NCBI RefSeq assembly: GCF_007744075.1
Contig: NZ_CP036266.1
Location: 5,813,748 to 5,877,747, forward strand
Length of the DNA: 64,000 nt
Reading direction: 5' to 3'
Origin: Gimesia chilikensis
Lineage (GTDB): Bacteria > Planctomycetota > Planctomycetia > Planctomycetales > Planctomycetaceae
Shown: piece by piece, positions 27,587 through 36,306 of the stretch
Layout of the letters: each line of letters begins with the position of its first letter
Numbering within the stretch: position 1 is the first letter of the stretch
The notes under the pieces: generated by a model
What the model was told of the DNA's origin: nothing
Seen by the model: the letters and a program-made list of their open reading frames with translations, nothing else
Databases searched by the model: none
Position numbers and translations under genes: made by a program

Positions 27587-28957
27587 ATGAAATCACGCGC
27601 TTACACTTCGGCATTTGCCCTGTTCTGTTTTGTCATCAACTCTGTTCTCCCTGCGTTTGGAGAAGAAAAAGCTGAAGAGAAACAGGGACCACTGGAATTA
27701 CCGCGGGTTGAGGCGTCTTACCATCCGCCCTATTATTCGACCACTTACGAACAACCAGAAAATCCCGCAGAAGGACAGCTGCAGATCGGCGTGACGTATA
27801 CGCTCTGGATTCCCGAGGGACTCAAGCAGGTCCGCGGGATCATCGTACATCAGCATGGTTGCGGTGAAGGGTCCTGCAAGGGGAGTGTCACCGCGGCTCA
27901 TGACCTGCACTGGCAGGAACTGGCCCGTCGCAACGGGTGTGCCCTGTTGGGACCGAGCTTCCACCAGGTACAAGCACAGAACTGCCGCCTGTGGTGTGAT
28001 CCGCGGAACGGGTCCAGCCAGGTCTTCACCGACTCACTGAAGAAGCTGGCGGAGCTCTCCGGTCATCCCGAAGTTGCGACGGCTCCCTGGTGTCTCTGGG
28101 GGCATTCGGGGGGCGGATTCTGGTCGAGCCTGATGCAGATGCAGTACCCCGAACGAATTGTCGCGATCTGGTTCCAGTCTGGTACTGCCTTTGGTTACTG
28201 GACGAAAGGTGAGATTGAGGCTCCGACGATTCCCGAGGCAGCGATGCAGATTCCAATGATGGCCAATCCGGGTTTCAAAGAGAAAGGACACGAACGATTC
28301 CGTCGCGCCTGGGATGGTAGTCTGGCGATGTTCAAAGCCTATCGTGCTAAAGGGGCTCCGATCGGTTTTGCCCCGGATCCCCAGACGGGACACGAAACCG
28401 GGGATTCACGCTACCTGGCAATCCCCTTCTTCGACGCCTGTCTTAAGCTGCGGCTTCCGGATCAGGTGGGATCGCCGTTGAAAAAAGTGAATGTAGAACA
28501 GGGCTGGCTGGCACCATTGAACAGCGAAGAGACGCCGGTTCCCTTTGATCAATATACCGTTGATAAAGCAACTGCGGTCTGGTTGCCCAATCAAACCGTC
28601 GCGCTGGCCTGGCTCGACTTTGTGAAAACCGGTGCTGTTGGAGATCAGACACCCCCGCCGGCACCGACCAACGTCAAAGTCGACTCGAAGACCGGTACTA
28701 TCACCTGGAACGCGGGTACGGATTTTGAAAGCGGTCTGCAAAAATTCCTGGTTCAACGCGATGGAAAGACCATCGGTCAGGTTCCTGAAAAACCGACGAA
28801 TCGCTTCGGACGCCCGCTGTTTCAGAACATGAGCTACGGTGATACTCCCGTGCTGCCGCTGCTGAAGTTTCAGTTCGTGGATAAAGCCGCTGAGCCAGGG
28901 AAGGCGCATCAGTATGAAGTGATTTCCGTCAACACGGCTGGGCTGAAATCCAGGTAG
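27587..28957 (+). CDS. Secreted alpha/beta hydrolase with C-terminal FN3-like domain
   Basis: Exported protein of 456 residues. The signal peptide covers residues 1-26 (hydrophobic core, cleavage near AFG|EE). The catalytic part has the hydrolase nucleophile elbow GHSGGG (Ser in about the middle) and a Cys-containing HQHGCGEGSC segment near residue 90 that may bind the oxyanion region or form disulfides. It resembles esterase/poly(3-hydroxyalkanoate)-depolymerase-like planctomycete proteins. From about residue 355 (PPPAPTNVKVD onward to YEVISVNTAGLKSR) it looks like a fibronectin type III domain. The ATG at 27587 is chosen because it starts the signal peptide; the frame is open 45 codons further. 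It ends 27 nt from a convergent gene. Substrate unknown. Confidence 0.82.
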   Translation: MKSRAYTSAFALFCFVINSVLPAFGEEKAEEKQGPLELPRVEASYHPPYYSTTYEQPENPAEGQLQIGVTYTLWIPEGLKQVRGIIVHQHGCGEGSCKGSVTAAHDLHWQELARRNGCALLGPSFHQVQAQNCRLWCDPRNGSSQVFTDSLKKLAELSGHPEVATAPWCLWGHSGGGFWSSLMQMQYPERIVAIWFQSGTAFGYWTKGEIEAPTIPEAAMQIPMMANPGFKEKGHERFRRAWDGSLAMFKAYRAKGAPIGFAPDPQTGHETGDSRYLAIPFFDACLKLRLPDQVGSPLKKVNVEQGWLAPLNSEETPVPFDQYTVDKATAVWLPNQTVALAWLDFVKTGAVGDQTPPPAPTNVKVDSKTGTITWNAGTDFESGLQKFLVQRDGKTIGQVPEKPTNRFGRPLFQNMSYGDTPVLPLLKFQFVDKAAEPGKAHQYEVISVNTAGLKSR

Positions 28958-28984
28958 TTCCGTGTGTGGTATGAAGACTAAACG

Positions 28985-31900
28985 TCAAGCCGCTCGTTTC
29001 AGCTGGATAGAATCCTGGAAGAGATCGTCGTACTGTAAAGAGACGGTCTCTGCGCTGAACCGATCGATGATCTGATCCTTAACCTGACTGAGACTGGCTG
29101 CATACTTATCTCGTTGTGCCAGGAACTGATGAAAATACCAGACCGCTTCCCGCACACTAAATTCGACGGGGAACGTAAATCCGGCCTGATACTCATCCAG
29201 AACGACTTTGATATCCCCCACATCGGTTGATAAGATCGGCACTCCCAGGGTAAGCGCTTCCAGCATAGCAACCGGCAGGCCTTCAAAAGCGGAAGTGAAG
29301 ATCATTCCTTTTGAGACGGCAATCAATTCCAGGGGATTATTCACAAAGGAAATCTGAATTACATTCCGAAGCTGATGGGTGTTGATATACGCGTCGACTT
29401 CACCTTTCAGGTCGCCATCACCCACCATGATAAAACATTCGGGCCGACCAGCGTCCCGGAGTGACCTGACCATTTCCAGAAAAGCGAGTGGGCGTTTCTG
29501 ATAGGTCTGGCGTGCGATGTGAATATACTTATCAACGTCTGCAGGCAGGCCATACTTCTGGCAAACTGTGGCGGCATCAAATTTCGAACGCTTGAACTCA
29601 CGAATGCGGGCAGTATCGACTGCATGGTAAATATGCCTGATCCGCTCCTGTGAAATTCCTTTCTCAGTCTGCATCACCGATTCAATTTTCCGGTTGATGG
29701 CGACAAAGCGGTCGAAGCTCTGAATCCCCGGGTCCGTATAGTGTTGAATCCAGCCCGCCTGCTGATCGTAGACCTGGTGATCGACTATCGGCACATCCTG
29801 AAAAATCTGGCGAATCTTCCGACTGTTGGAAACAAACCAGTTAGATCCATTCGTAACGAGGAGGAGTTTCGGATCAAATTGACGCTTAAATGCCTGTAAC
29901 AGATCCAGGTAATCATCCACCTGGGCAATTTCTGCGAAGTCATAAATATCGTCTGTAAACTGCTGAACCTGATGATGCAGACTTCCGCCACGTGACGTGT
30001 GGGGATCGAACGTAATCACGACGAAATGATATTTCGCCTGGAGTTCCTGCATCACTGCAATGATGTTACGTTCTGCCCCGCCGACAGCCATAATGATGGG
30101 AAACACGAAGACGACAGGTTTATTATCGGGTGCGTGCAGATGATGCAGATCAAACACGCCTGGCGGATCAGGTGTGTGCTGACCAAAGCTTAATTTCAGA
30201 TTTGGATTGACCGCCTGCAGGTGTTCTGAACCAGTGGCAAACAGCTCTTCGAGAGAGAATTCCCGTACTCCCTCTGGAGCGGGCAATAGTCGCAGCAAAC
30301 GCCCCTTCTCCACCACTAGTGAATCCTGGGAGAAATAAAGATTGCGTTTGAAAAATAACTGCGCCGCGAGATTTTGCACACCAACCGTTGGCCCCTGCTC
30401 ATACGAATAAGAAATGAGAGCATAATCAGCCTGTGAGCATGCCAGTGAGATCAACACATTCTTGATGTGAAAGATCAAAGGCAGCTCTGACTCATTTTGA
30501 ACCTGCAGAACATAATCAAAATGGACAGAGTCTAAATCAGTAGTGAATCCCGTGGCACCTTCCAGTTGATATTCAAAGCCGTCATCGGCTGGCATCAGAA
30601 ACAGAACGGAAGATCCGAGCTCTTTCTGGCAGGCCTGAATCGACTCAAGCGAGATGGTCCCTGGGGACAAGATCGCAACGCGCGGAAGGCCGCTGACGAC
30701 AGGGAGTACCGCCAGGGGATCGTCTTTCGCATCATCTTCTTCCTGCTCAGGAGGGAGTGGTTCCTGGGTCCCCTGATTTAGATTTCGCGTCCGTTGCCAC
30801 GTTTTCGGCATTTTCAGTTTCTGTTTTAAATAAGCCCTGGTTTTCTTTTTAGCGAGTCTTTTCAAACCGGGACGTACCATCCAGCTACGTAACTCAATCG
30901 GCAGTGAGTCACTGATCAGTTCGTTGGCCAGCCTGATATCGTCTCGATTCCATCTGAAATTCAGCAGACGGCGATAATATTGGACCAGCAGAGTTCCGTT
31001 CGTCAGTTCGTTTTCATCTCTCAACTGATCCAGAACCAGACTTTCGAGGCCATCGTAATAGTCATGACCGAAACAGAGGTCATACAGAAAGTGTTCAACG
31101 CTATATTTGTCGTAGGCTTCCGCCTGGGTCAGGTAACCTGCAATGAATTTGAATTTGAACAGCTGGAGATAAACCAGAGACAGAATTTTTTTCAGCCTGT
31201 CATCATCGGGATGATTTTTCAGCTTTGCTTCCAGTTCGTGACAACAATGATAGACCAGGGGTAACTGTCGATGAGGCTGTGTTTGCACTCCATGATTTTG
31301 CAGATAATTATGGTACTGATCGACGTAACAATCGATGCCTAGCCATCGGTGCCATTCTGTATGCAGTACCCCAAAGACATAAGCCATTTCTCCTGCAGTT
31401 TCCTGTCGATGACAAAATCCTTCGACGTCATATTCATGAAAATGCAAGGCGTGTGCTGCCGGTGCATAGAAAACCTGCATTCCATGCGAAGACAGCCGAT
31501 AAGCCAGTTCAATGTCTTCAAAATTAACTTTGTAAAACCGCGTATCAAACTTAATCGGTTCCAATGACAGCAAATTGCTGGAAACGCTGACGTTGCACGT
31601 ATAGAAGTGGGTATAGTCGACGAAACTGTTTTCGGGCATCTGATCAAAACAAAACTGTTCGTGCCCGATCTCAGTAATATGAGTGAGAAGATGATTCTGT
31701 TTCTGATCGGGATGCCAATCGACTCGCCCCTGAATGGCAACATGATCTCCGAATTCTTTTCCCAGTTTGACATGTAGATTTAACAGGTCAGTTCCCGGAT
31801 AGATGTCATCGCCGAGGAAGAGCAGTCGTCGCCCCCTGGCTGCCTCAACCCCGCTGTTTCTCGCTTCTGAAGGACCTGCATGCGGATTGGCCAGAATCTG

Positions 31901-32158
31901 CATTGGCAACCGGTTTTGATATGACTTGAGGATCTTTATGGTTTCATCTTCGGAACCATCATCACAAAATATCACTTCATAATCGACAGTGGTCGCAGCG
32001 TCTACTTTCAGCCAGCAATCGAGTAAATCCCTAAGTCGATCTGCCCTGTTGTAGGTTGGAATAACAACGCTGAGTTCAACAGGATATGACCTATGATCTG
32101 GATCTGGCGGAAAGACATTAAGTCTGTTTTGAGATGATGACACTGGAATCCATTCCAT
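28985..32158 (-). CDS. Two-domain glycosyltransferase (GT2-GT4 fusion)
   Basis: Large (1057 aa) cytoplasmic protein with two glycosyltransferase domains. The N-terminal GT2 domain (about residues 28-260) has LSVVIPTYNRADRLRDLL, the acidic FCDDGSEDET and the LFLGDDIYPG segment. A middle region (about 300-660) is helical and unassigned. The C-terminal GT-B domain of the GT4 type (about 680-1040) has VFVFPIIMAVGGAERN, KRPLAFLEMV and LEALTLGVPILSTDVGD. Such fusions build polysaccharide or decorate surface glycans; both sugar donors and the acceptor are unknown. There are no adjacent glycan genes, and its base composition looks more AT-rich than its neighbours. About 1 kb of gene-poor DNA lies upstream. 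Possible horizontal acquisition, not shown. Confidence 0.88.
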   Translation of the reverse strand: MEWIPVSSSQNRLNVFPPDPDHRSYPVELSVVIPTYNRADRLRDLLDCWLKVDAATTVDYEVIFCDDGSEDETIKILKSYQNRLPMQILANPHAGPSEARNSGVEAARGRRLLFLGDDIYPGTDLLNLHVKLGKEFGDHVAIQGRVDWHPDQKQNHLLTHITEIGHEQFCFDQMPENSFVDYTHFYTCNVSVSSNLLSLEPIKFDTRFYKVNFEDIELAYRLSSHGMQVFYAPAAHALHFHEYDVEGFCHRQETAGEMAYVFGVLHTEWHRWLGIDCYVDQYHNYLQNHGVQTQPHRQLPLVYHCCHELEAKLKNHPDDDRLKKILSLVYLQLFKFKFIAGYLTQAEAYDKYSVEHFLYDLCFGHDYYDGLESLVLDQLRDENELTNGTLLVQYYRRLLNFRWNRDDIRLANELISDSLPIELRSWMVRPGLKRLAKKKTRAYLKQKLKMPKTWQRTRNLNQGTQEPLPPEQEEDDAKDDPLAVLPVVSGLPRVAILSPGTISLESIQACQKELGSSVLFLMPADDGFEYQLEGATGFTTDLDSVHFDYVLQVQNESELPLIFHIKNVLISLACSQADYALISYSYEQGPTVGVQNLAAQLFFKRNLYFSQDSLVVEKGRLLRLLPAPEGVREFSLEELFATGSEHLQAVNPNLKLSFGQHTPDPPGVFDLHHLHAPDNKPVVFVFPIIMAVGGAERNIIAVMQELQAKYHFVVITFDPHTSRGGSLHHQVQQFTDDIYDFAEIAQVDDYLDLLQAFKRQFDPKLLLVTNGSNWFVSNSRKIRQIFQDVPIVDHQVYDQQAGWIQHYTDPGIQSFDRFVAINRKIESVMQTEKGISQERIRHIYHAVDTARIREFKRSKFDAATVCQKYGLPADVDKYIHIARQTYQKRPLAFLEMVRSLRDAGRPECFIMVGDGDLKGEVDAYINTHQLRNVIQISFVNNPLELIAVSKGMIFTSAFEGLPVAMLEALTLGVPILSTDVGDIKVVLDEYQAGFTFPVEFSVREAVWYFHQFLAQRDKYAASLSQVKDQIIDRFSAETVSLQYDDLFQDSIQLKRAA

Positions 32159-33189
32159 ATTTCTAAATCGAGAGCGACTTTGAAAGGCCCGTATGGTAGT
32201 GGTATTTGAGATGTGATTTGAATGCCCGGGGTGGGCAGAGAGGAGTCTGAGAGGTTCGAGGAGAGCTTATAGACTAAACATCAAAATACGTAAAGCCCAA
32301 GATCCTGAACCTGCATGCAAGCTAATTGATAAAATTGTGCGTGAAACCTATGGCTGATTCTCACGATCAGCGAAAACATGCATATACATTAGGATAGATT
32401 TGTAAATTTATTATCAAGAGCATTTCCAGTCAATACAAATTATTTCTCTGGTGCTTCTTAGGCAAATGGTGAATACTCGATTCCCTTTCAGGGGATGAGG
32501 CTGTTGTCTTTTGAGGAAACCAACCTATGCACAAATGCGAACATTCCTGTCTGATGCATTCATTAACCTGTTCTTTCTCCCCTGAGTCATCGGCTGTAAA
32601 ATCTGGAAAGCCTCTCCACTTGCCTCAAAAAATAACTTCAGAAGATCAATCTATCCCCTCCCAGAGACAGGAAAGATGATTCGGATTTCAGAGGATTGAT
32701 CTGCTGGAGATTCGGTTTTTACGATAGCAGATCTTCTTCAGGGGCGCGCACGGGTCAAGGGCAGAAGCTCTTCAATGGTTTTGAAACCAGGCTGAAGCTA
32801 CGGTCAGGTGAGTTGATTATGCTCCGAATATGCTGCGAAATGATTTGAAAATCAGGGAGACAATGGGAAGGTATGCCTGTTGTTCCAGTGAAAAACGGGA
32901 AAAATCGACGTCGATTCAGGTGCTGCTGACGAACAGGTTCGACAGATTCCAGTGCACGCATCATCCGCCTCGCGCGCGAAGCACAATTGCACAACAATAC
33001 GATTCGGAGAGGGGGGTTCAAGATCAGTCTGTTCAGCTGAAAATTGAGTGCACGAGCGATCATTTTTTACTACCACGAAAGGCACGAAATTTTGAAGACA
33101 TGCATCCATGTTTGTGACAGCAGATAAGCGATGCGAATGAGCCCGATAGTCTGAAGTTTTCAAGAGCAGCAAATCCGCCTGAGTTAACT
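32159..33189. other. Gene-poor region of about 1 kb
   Basis: AT-rich, no convincing long gene on either strand. It holds one weak small ORF (32527-32679), an 8-bp inverted repeat gatctgct/agcagatc (32698-32733), and a short direct repeat cacgaaa-gg-cacgaaa near 33075 of a kind seen in many genomes' intergenic DNA. The promoter of the GT gene should be at its left end. It may be a decayed gene region. Confidence 0.4.
32527..32679 (+). CDS. Weak small-protein candidate (50 aa)
   Basis: ATG at 32527 with GAGGA about 10 nt upstream, ending TGA at 32677-32679. The product is polar, starts MHKCEHSC with three Cys in its first 15 residues, and has no membrane segment. Support is only the ribosome-binding site in an otherwise gene-free stretch; codon use is not clearly coding. 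Confidence 0.18.
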   Translation: MHKCEHSCLMHSLTCSFSPESSAVKSGKPLHLPQKITSEDQSIPSQRQER

Positions 33190-34161
33190 TTATTCCCCCG
33201 GATATTTATCCCAGCGATAGGCGACTTTGGAGTTCTGCCAGAAGACTTTATCGAGGGCTGCCTGCCCTTTGTCCTGCAGATAATCGACCAGAATTTTCTG
33301 TAGCGTTACATAGTCGGCGGCCCGCTCTGAAACGGGCCAGTTACTGCCGAAGATCATGCGGTCGACACCAATCTGGTTCCAGATGACATCCAGCGTCGGG
33401 CGGTAATAGTCCACATCTGAGGGGACATCATTGGGACGATGACGAGAGGCGCCTTCCACCAGGGCAGAGACCTTGATGAAGACCTGCTTCTGATCGGTCA
33501 GTGCTTCCATGTAACGCCGCCATTCGGGATCAATTTCGTCGCCTTTGATCACGACGTTGCCGATATGATCAACAACGATACGCAGGTCGGGAACCTGTTG
33601 GGCAACCTTGCGGGCTGCATCCAGAGTCACCGGTCCACCGTTGAGATCGACCTGCAGGCCCTTGTCGGCCATGAATTTCAGATCGTCGATGAAGCGGGGT
33701 TGGGAGAGTCCTGGTTCGACCAGGTTATGATTCACGCGGATGCCTTTGTAGATCGGGTTTTTAGCGAACCGTTTCAGTTGCTGACGAAACTGGGGATCGC
33801 CGGGAGTCAGACGACCGACGAAGCCGATAATCACCGGGTTGTCTTTTGCGACATCAAGAATCCACTGGTTGTCTTCGACCAGTTTACTGGCCTCCACAAC
33901 GACTGTCGCATTGACCGGCTGGTACTTCTTCAGCGCCACGAAGTCTTCAGGAAGGACGGTCCGGTAGAGCGATGAATTCTTTGGGGGCCAGGGAACGCCC
34001 TCGGGACGGCTGGGATCGTAGAAGTGGGTGTGCGTATCGACAACCTTCTGAGGCAGTAATTCCTGTGTTTTCTCCGCAGCAGCCCAGCTCAGAGTAGTCT
34101 GAGCTGCGACAAGGCCTGCAGAAGCCGATTTCAGGAAGTGACGACGATTCATGGATTGCAT
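33190..34161 (-). CDS. Tat-exported amidohydrolase (amidohydrolase 2 family)
   Basis: Metal-dependent hydrolase of the amidohydrolase_2 (TIM-barrel, lactonase/decarboxylase-like) family. The N-terminus is a Tat signal (MNRRHFLKSASAGLVAAQ) from the second Met; the mature domain begins VVDTHTHFYDPS, with the HxH metal ligands. Further ligands are likely the His in IVVDHIGNV and the Asp/Asn-region of MIFGSNWPVS, where many relatives have Asp. The ATG at 34161 is chosen over the open frame to 34317, because GAGG lies 9 nt upstream and the signal starts there. 324 residues. Transcribed alone, divergent from a DUF11 protein gene. Substrate unknown; relatives act on lactones or small carboxylates. 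Confidence 0.87.
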   Translation of the reverse strand: MQSMNRRHFLKSASAGLVAAQTTLSWAAAEKTQELLPQKVVDTHTHFYDPSRPEGVPWPPKNSSLYRTVLPEDFVALKKYQPVNATVVVEASKLVEDNQWILDVAKDNPVIIGFVGRLTPGDPQFRQQLKRFAKNPIYKGIRVNHNLVEPGLSQPRFIDDLKFMADKGLQVDLNGGPVTLDAARKVAQQVPDLRIVVDHIGNVVIKGDEIDPEWRRYMEALTDQKQVFIKVSALVEGASRHRPNDVPSDVDYYRPTLDVIWNQIGVDRMIFGSNWPVSERAADYVTLQKILVDYLQDKGQAALDKVFWQNSKVAYRWDKYPGE

Positions 34162-34469
34162 GGGGGTACCTCGAGGCTGGTGAAACTGGATGTCTGTACG
34201 CCGTTCTTTACAGCATACCAGAACTCGGACCGCTGGCCAGTCAGAATTCATGCGGAGGAGCGAATCTCCAAGGCTCACGTTTGAACAACGAGCCCAGCAT
34301 GACTTATCTATTTTCACAGACAGTCGCTCTGAAGGGCCGAATCAGGAAACGCACTTCCCATAGAGGGTTCTTTTTGCTAACTTTCACGCACTGTCTATCT
34401 TACTATGCATCTTATGGGAGCCTGTTGCCAGGGTTGGCAACGTGCAAATTCAACGGACCTGAGATTGTG

Positions 34470-36212
34470 ATGCCCCAGCCGGAAAACCGTAATTCGAAAT
34501 GGAATCAGCGTGAGGAACTCACGTCTGAAGCGGAAACGGAAGCGGTCGACAGTGGGGAATACAGTGATCTCAGCGATGATTCTGCCCAGGAAGCGGACTG
34601 GTATTCACAGGAAATCGACGACGATGCCGACGAATACGACCTCTCTCTGAAGTTCGAAGATTTTGCTCCAATCTGGCTGCAGAAAGCCAAGTCGTTATAC
34701 GACAGCAACCCGGAATGGTCAGTGGCTTCAGCCCTGGGTATCGTGGCATTGGTTCTGACCACCCTGCTCTTCCTATCGATGCCCGCGCCTTCGAAAGAAC
34801 CGGTGGCCGCAGCTCCTGAAGCCGAAATTCCCTTTATTCTGGAACCGACGGTCACTTACCAGGACTTTGACTCGGAGCCCATTGATACACGTCTCGAAGT
34901 CGAACCGGACGCCGCTTTGCCCGTGGAGTTGATGGAGAGTGAACCGCTGCTGGTCTCTTTTGGAGAATTGCCAAACACTCTGGTAGAACACGCTGCACCC
35001 CGGGAAAGAATGCCGGAATTTACGCTGCCCGATTTCAACATCCCTCCCGAGCCTGCAGCGGCTGCGCCTGAACTGGCGATGAATGTACAACGAATTCAGA
35101 TCATCGAACGAGAGATGCTCGATCCTGCGATTGACGAACCATTTCTGGTAGAAGCGAACCCAACGGCGATAGCGGATCCACAACAACTGGAACCAGGCGA
35201 CCGACTGCTGTTTGATCGAAGCTGGCAGCGCATCGATCTCGTCCGGGCGGATCAACAGTCCGAGCCAGCCATTCGCCCCACCTTGTACCATGAGCGTTTT
35301 CCAGGAGGAGAACATGTGCAGGTGGGACGCGAGCAACCGCAGGAACGGAGCCGACTGGATCACCTCACTCGAGTGTCGGCACCGCGACAACAGGAAGAGC
35401 TAGAAATCGAAATCCGCAAGCAGGCTCCCCAGGAAGGGTCTTCTCAAAAACTGTTGACTTATTCCATTCTGGTTAAGAATGGAGGCAGCTCACCCGTCTA
35501 TGATGTGCAGGTAGAAGAGACGATCTCCCCTACAACAAGTCTGGTGGATCTTTCACCGCCGGCTGAGGTCAATCAGAATCTGGTCACCTGGAAACTGGCG
35601 CAACTGGATGCCGGTGAAGAACGGGAACTACAGGTTAAAGTCTTTCCGAATCAGGAAGGTCAGGTACAGACCAGTTCTGCGATCCGCCTGGCCTCGAATG
35701 TGACTTCGGCCACCGAAATTACCGCCCCTGAACTGGCTCTACAGGTTAATGGTCCCGAAGCGGTCACCGCTGGTGAAGTATTCGCGATGGACTTTGTGAT
35801 AACGAATGAGGGACAGCAGTCCCAGGCGGATGTGAGTCTGAATCTGGATCTTCCTGAAGGGCTCACGCACGACCAGGGACGTCAGTTGACTTTCAAAATT
35901 GATCAACTGGCAGGAAATGAATCTCGACGGTTGCGTGCCCGGGTGAAAGCAGTGAAGACTGGACAGGTCACCTCGCAGGCCGTACTCGTCCTGCAGGGGC
36001 GCTCACTGGAAGAAGCCGCTTTGCAGCAGGAAGTCAGTGCTCCCGCTCCTCAACCGGCTCAACCAGAGGCCAAACCTGCAACACCACAGCAACCGGCTGC
36101 TCCCGCGAAGCCAACTCCTCCCACGCCAGCACAGCCAGCTCCTGTAACGGCTCCCAACTGCCCCTGTCAGCCGCCTGTCTATTATCTGCCTGTTCCCTGG
36201 ATGACCCCCTGA
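34470..36212 (+). CDS. Membrane-anchored DUF11-repeat protein
   Basis: Protein of 580 residues with an acidic cytoplasmic N-terminus (about residues 1-75, rich in Asp/Glu/Ser), a single membrane segment (about 90-110, ALGIVALVLTTLLFLSMP), a long linker, two DUF11-like immunoglobulin-fold repeats (about 315-415 and 420-520), a Pro/Ala/Gln-rich stretch (about 525-565) and the ending NCPCQPPVYYLPVPWMTP. DUF11 repeats are adhesion or wall-associated modules. The upstream open frame to 34281 is unlikely to be coding; the ATG at 34470 starts the hydrophilic sequence. It is 95 nt ahead of the PhoD-like gene on the same strand. Function unknown, probably structural at the cell surface. Confidence 0.78.
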   Translation: MPQPENRNSKWNQREELTSEAETEAVDSGEYSDLSDDSAQEADWYSQEIDDDADEYDLSLKFEDFAPIWLQKAKSLYDSNPEWSVASALGIVALVLTTLLFLSMPAPSKEPVAAAPEAEIPFILEPTVTYQDFDSEPIDTRLEVEPDAALPVELMESEPLLVSFGELPNTLVEHAAPRERMPEFTLPDFNIPPEPAAAAPELAMNVQRIQIIEREMLDPAIDEPFLVEANPTAIADPQQLEPGDRLLFDRSWQRIDLVRADQQSEPAIRPTLYHERFPGGEHVQVGREQPQERSRLDHLTRVSAPRQQEELEIEIRKQAPQEGSSQKLLTYSILVKNGGSSPVYDVQVEETISPTTSLVDLSPPAEVNQNLVTWKLAQLDAGEERELQVKVFPNQEGQVQTSSAIRLASNVTSATEITAPELALQVNGPEAVTAGEVFAMDFVITNEGQQSQADVSLNLDLPEGLTHDQGRQLTFKIDQLAGNESRRLRARVKAVKTGQVTSQAVLVLQGRSLEEAALQQEVSAPAPQPAQPEAKPATPQQPAAPAKPTPPTPAQPAPVTAPNCPCQPPVYYLPVPWMTP

Positions 36213-36306
36213 ACAACGCAGAGTTGAATGGCTCTCCCGACTTCGGTTACTATCAACGCTGAACCCAGCATAGGAATGTAACCCTGGAATCAGTGGAGAA
36301 CTCACC

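Noticed and set aside
32755-33063. A 102-codon minus-strand frame in the gene-poor region
   Set aside because: No ribosome-binding site, no domain or signal, and codon use does not look coding.
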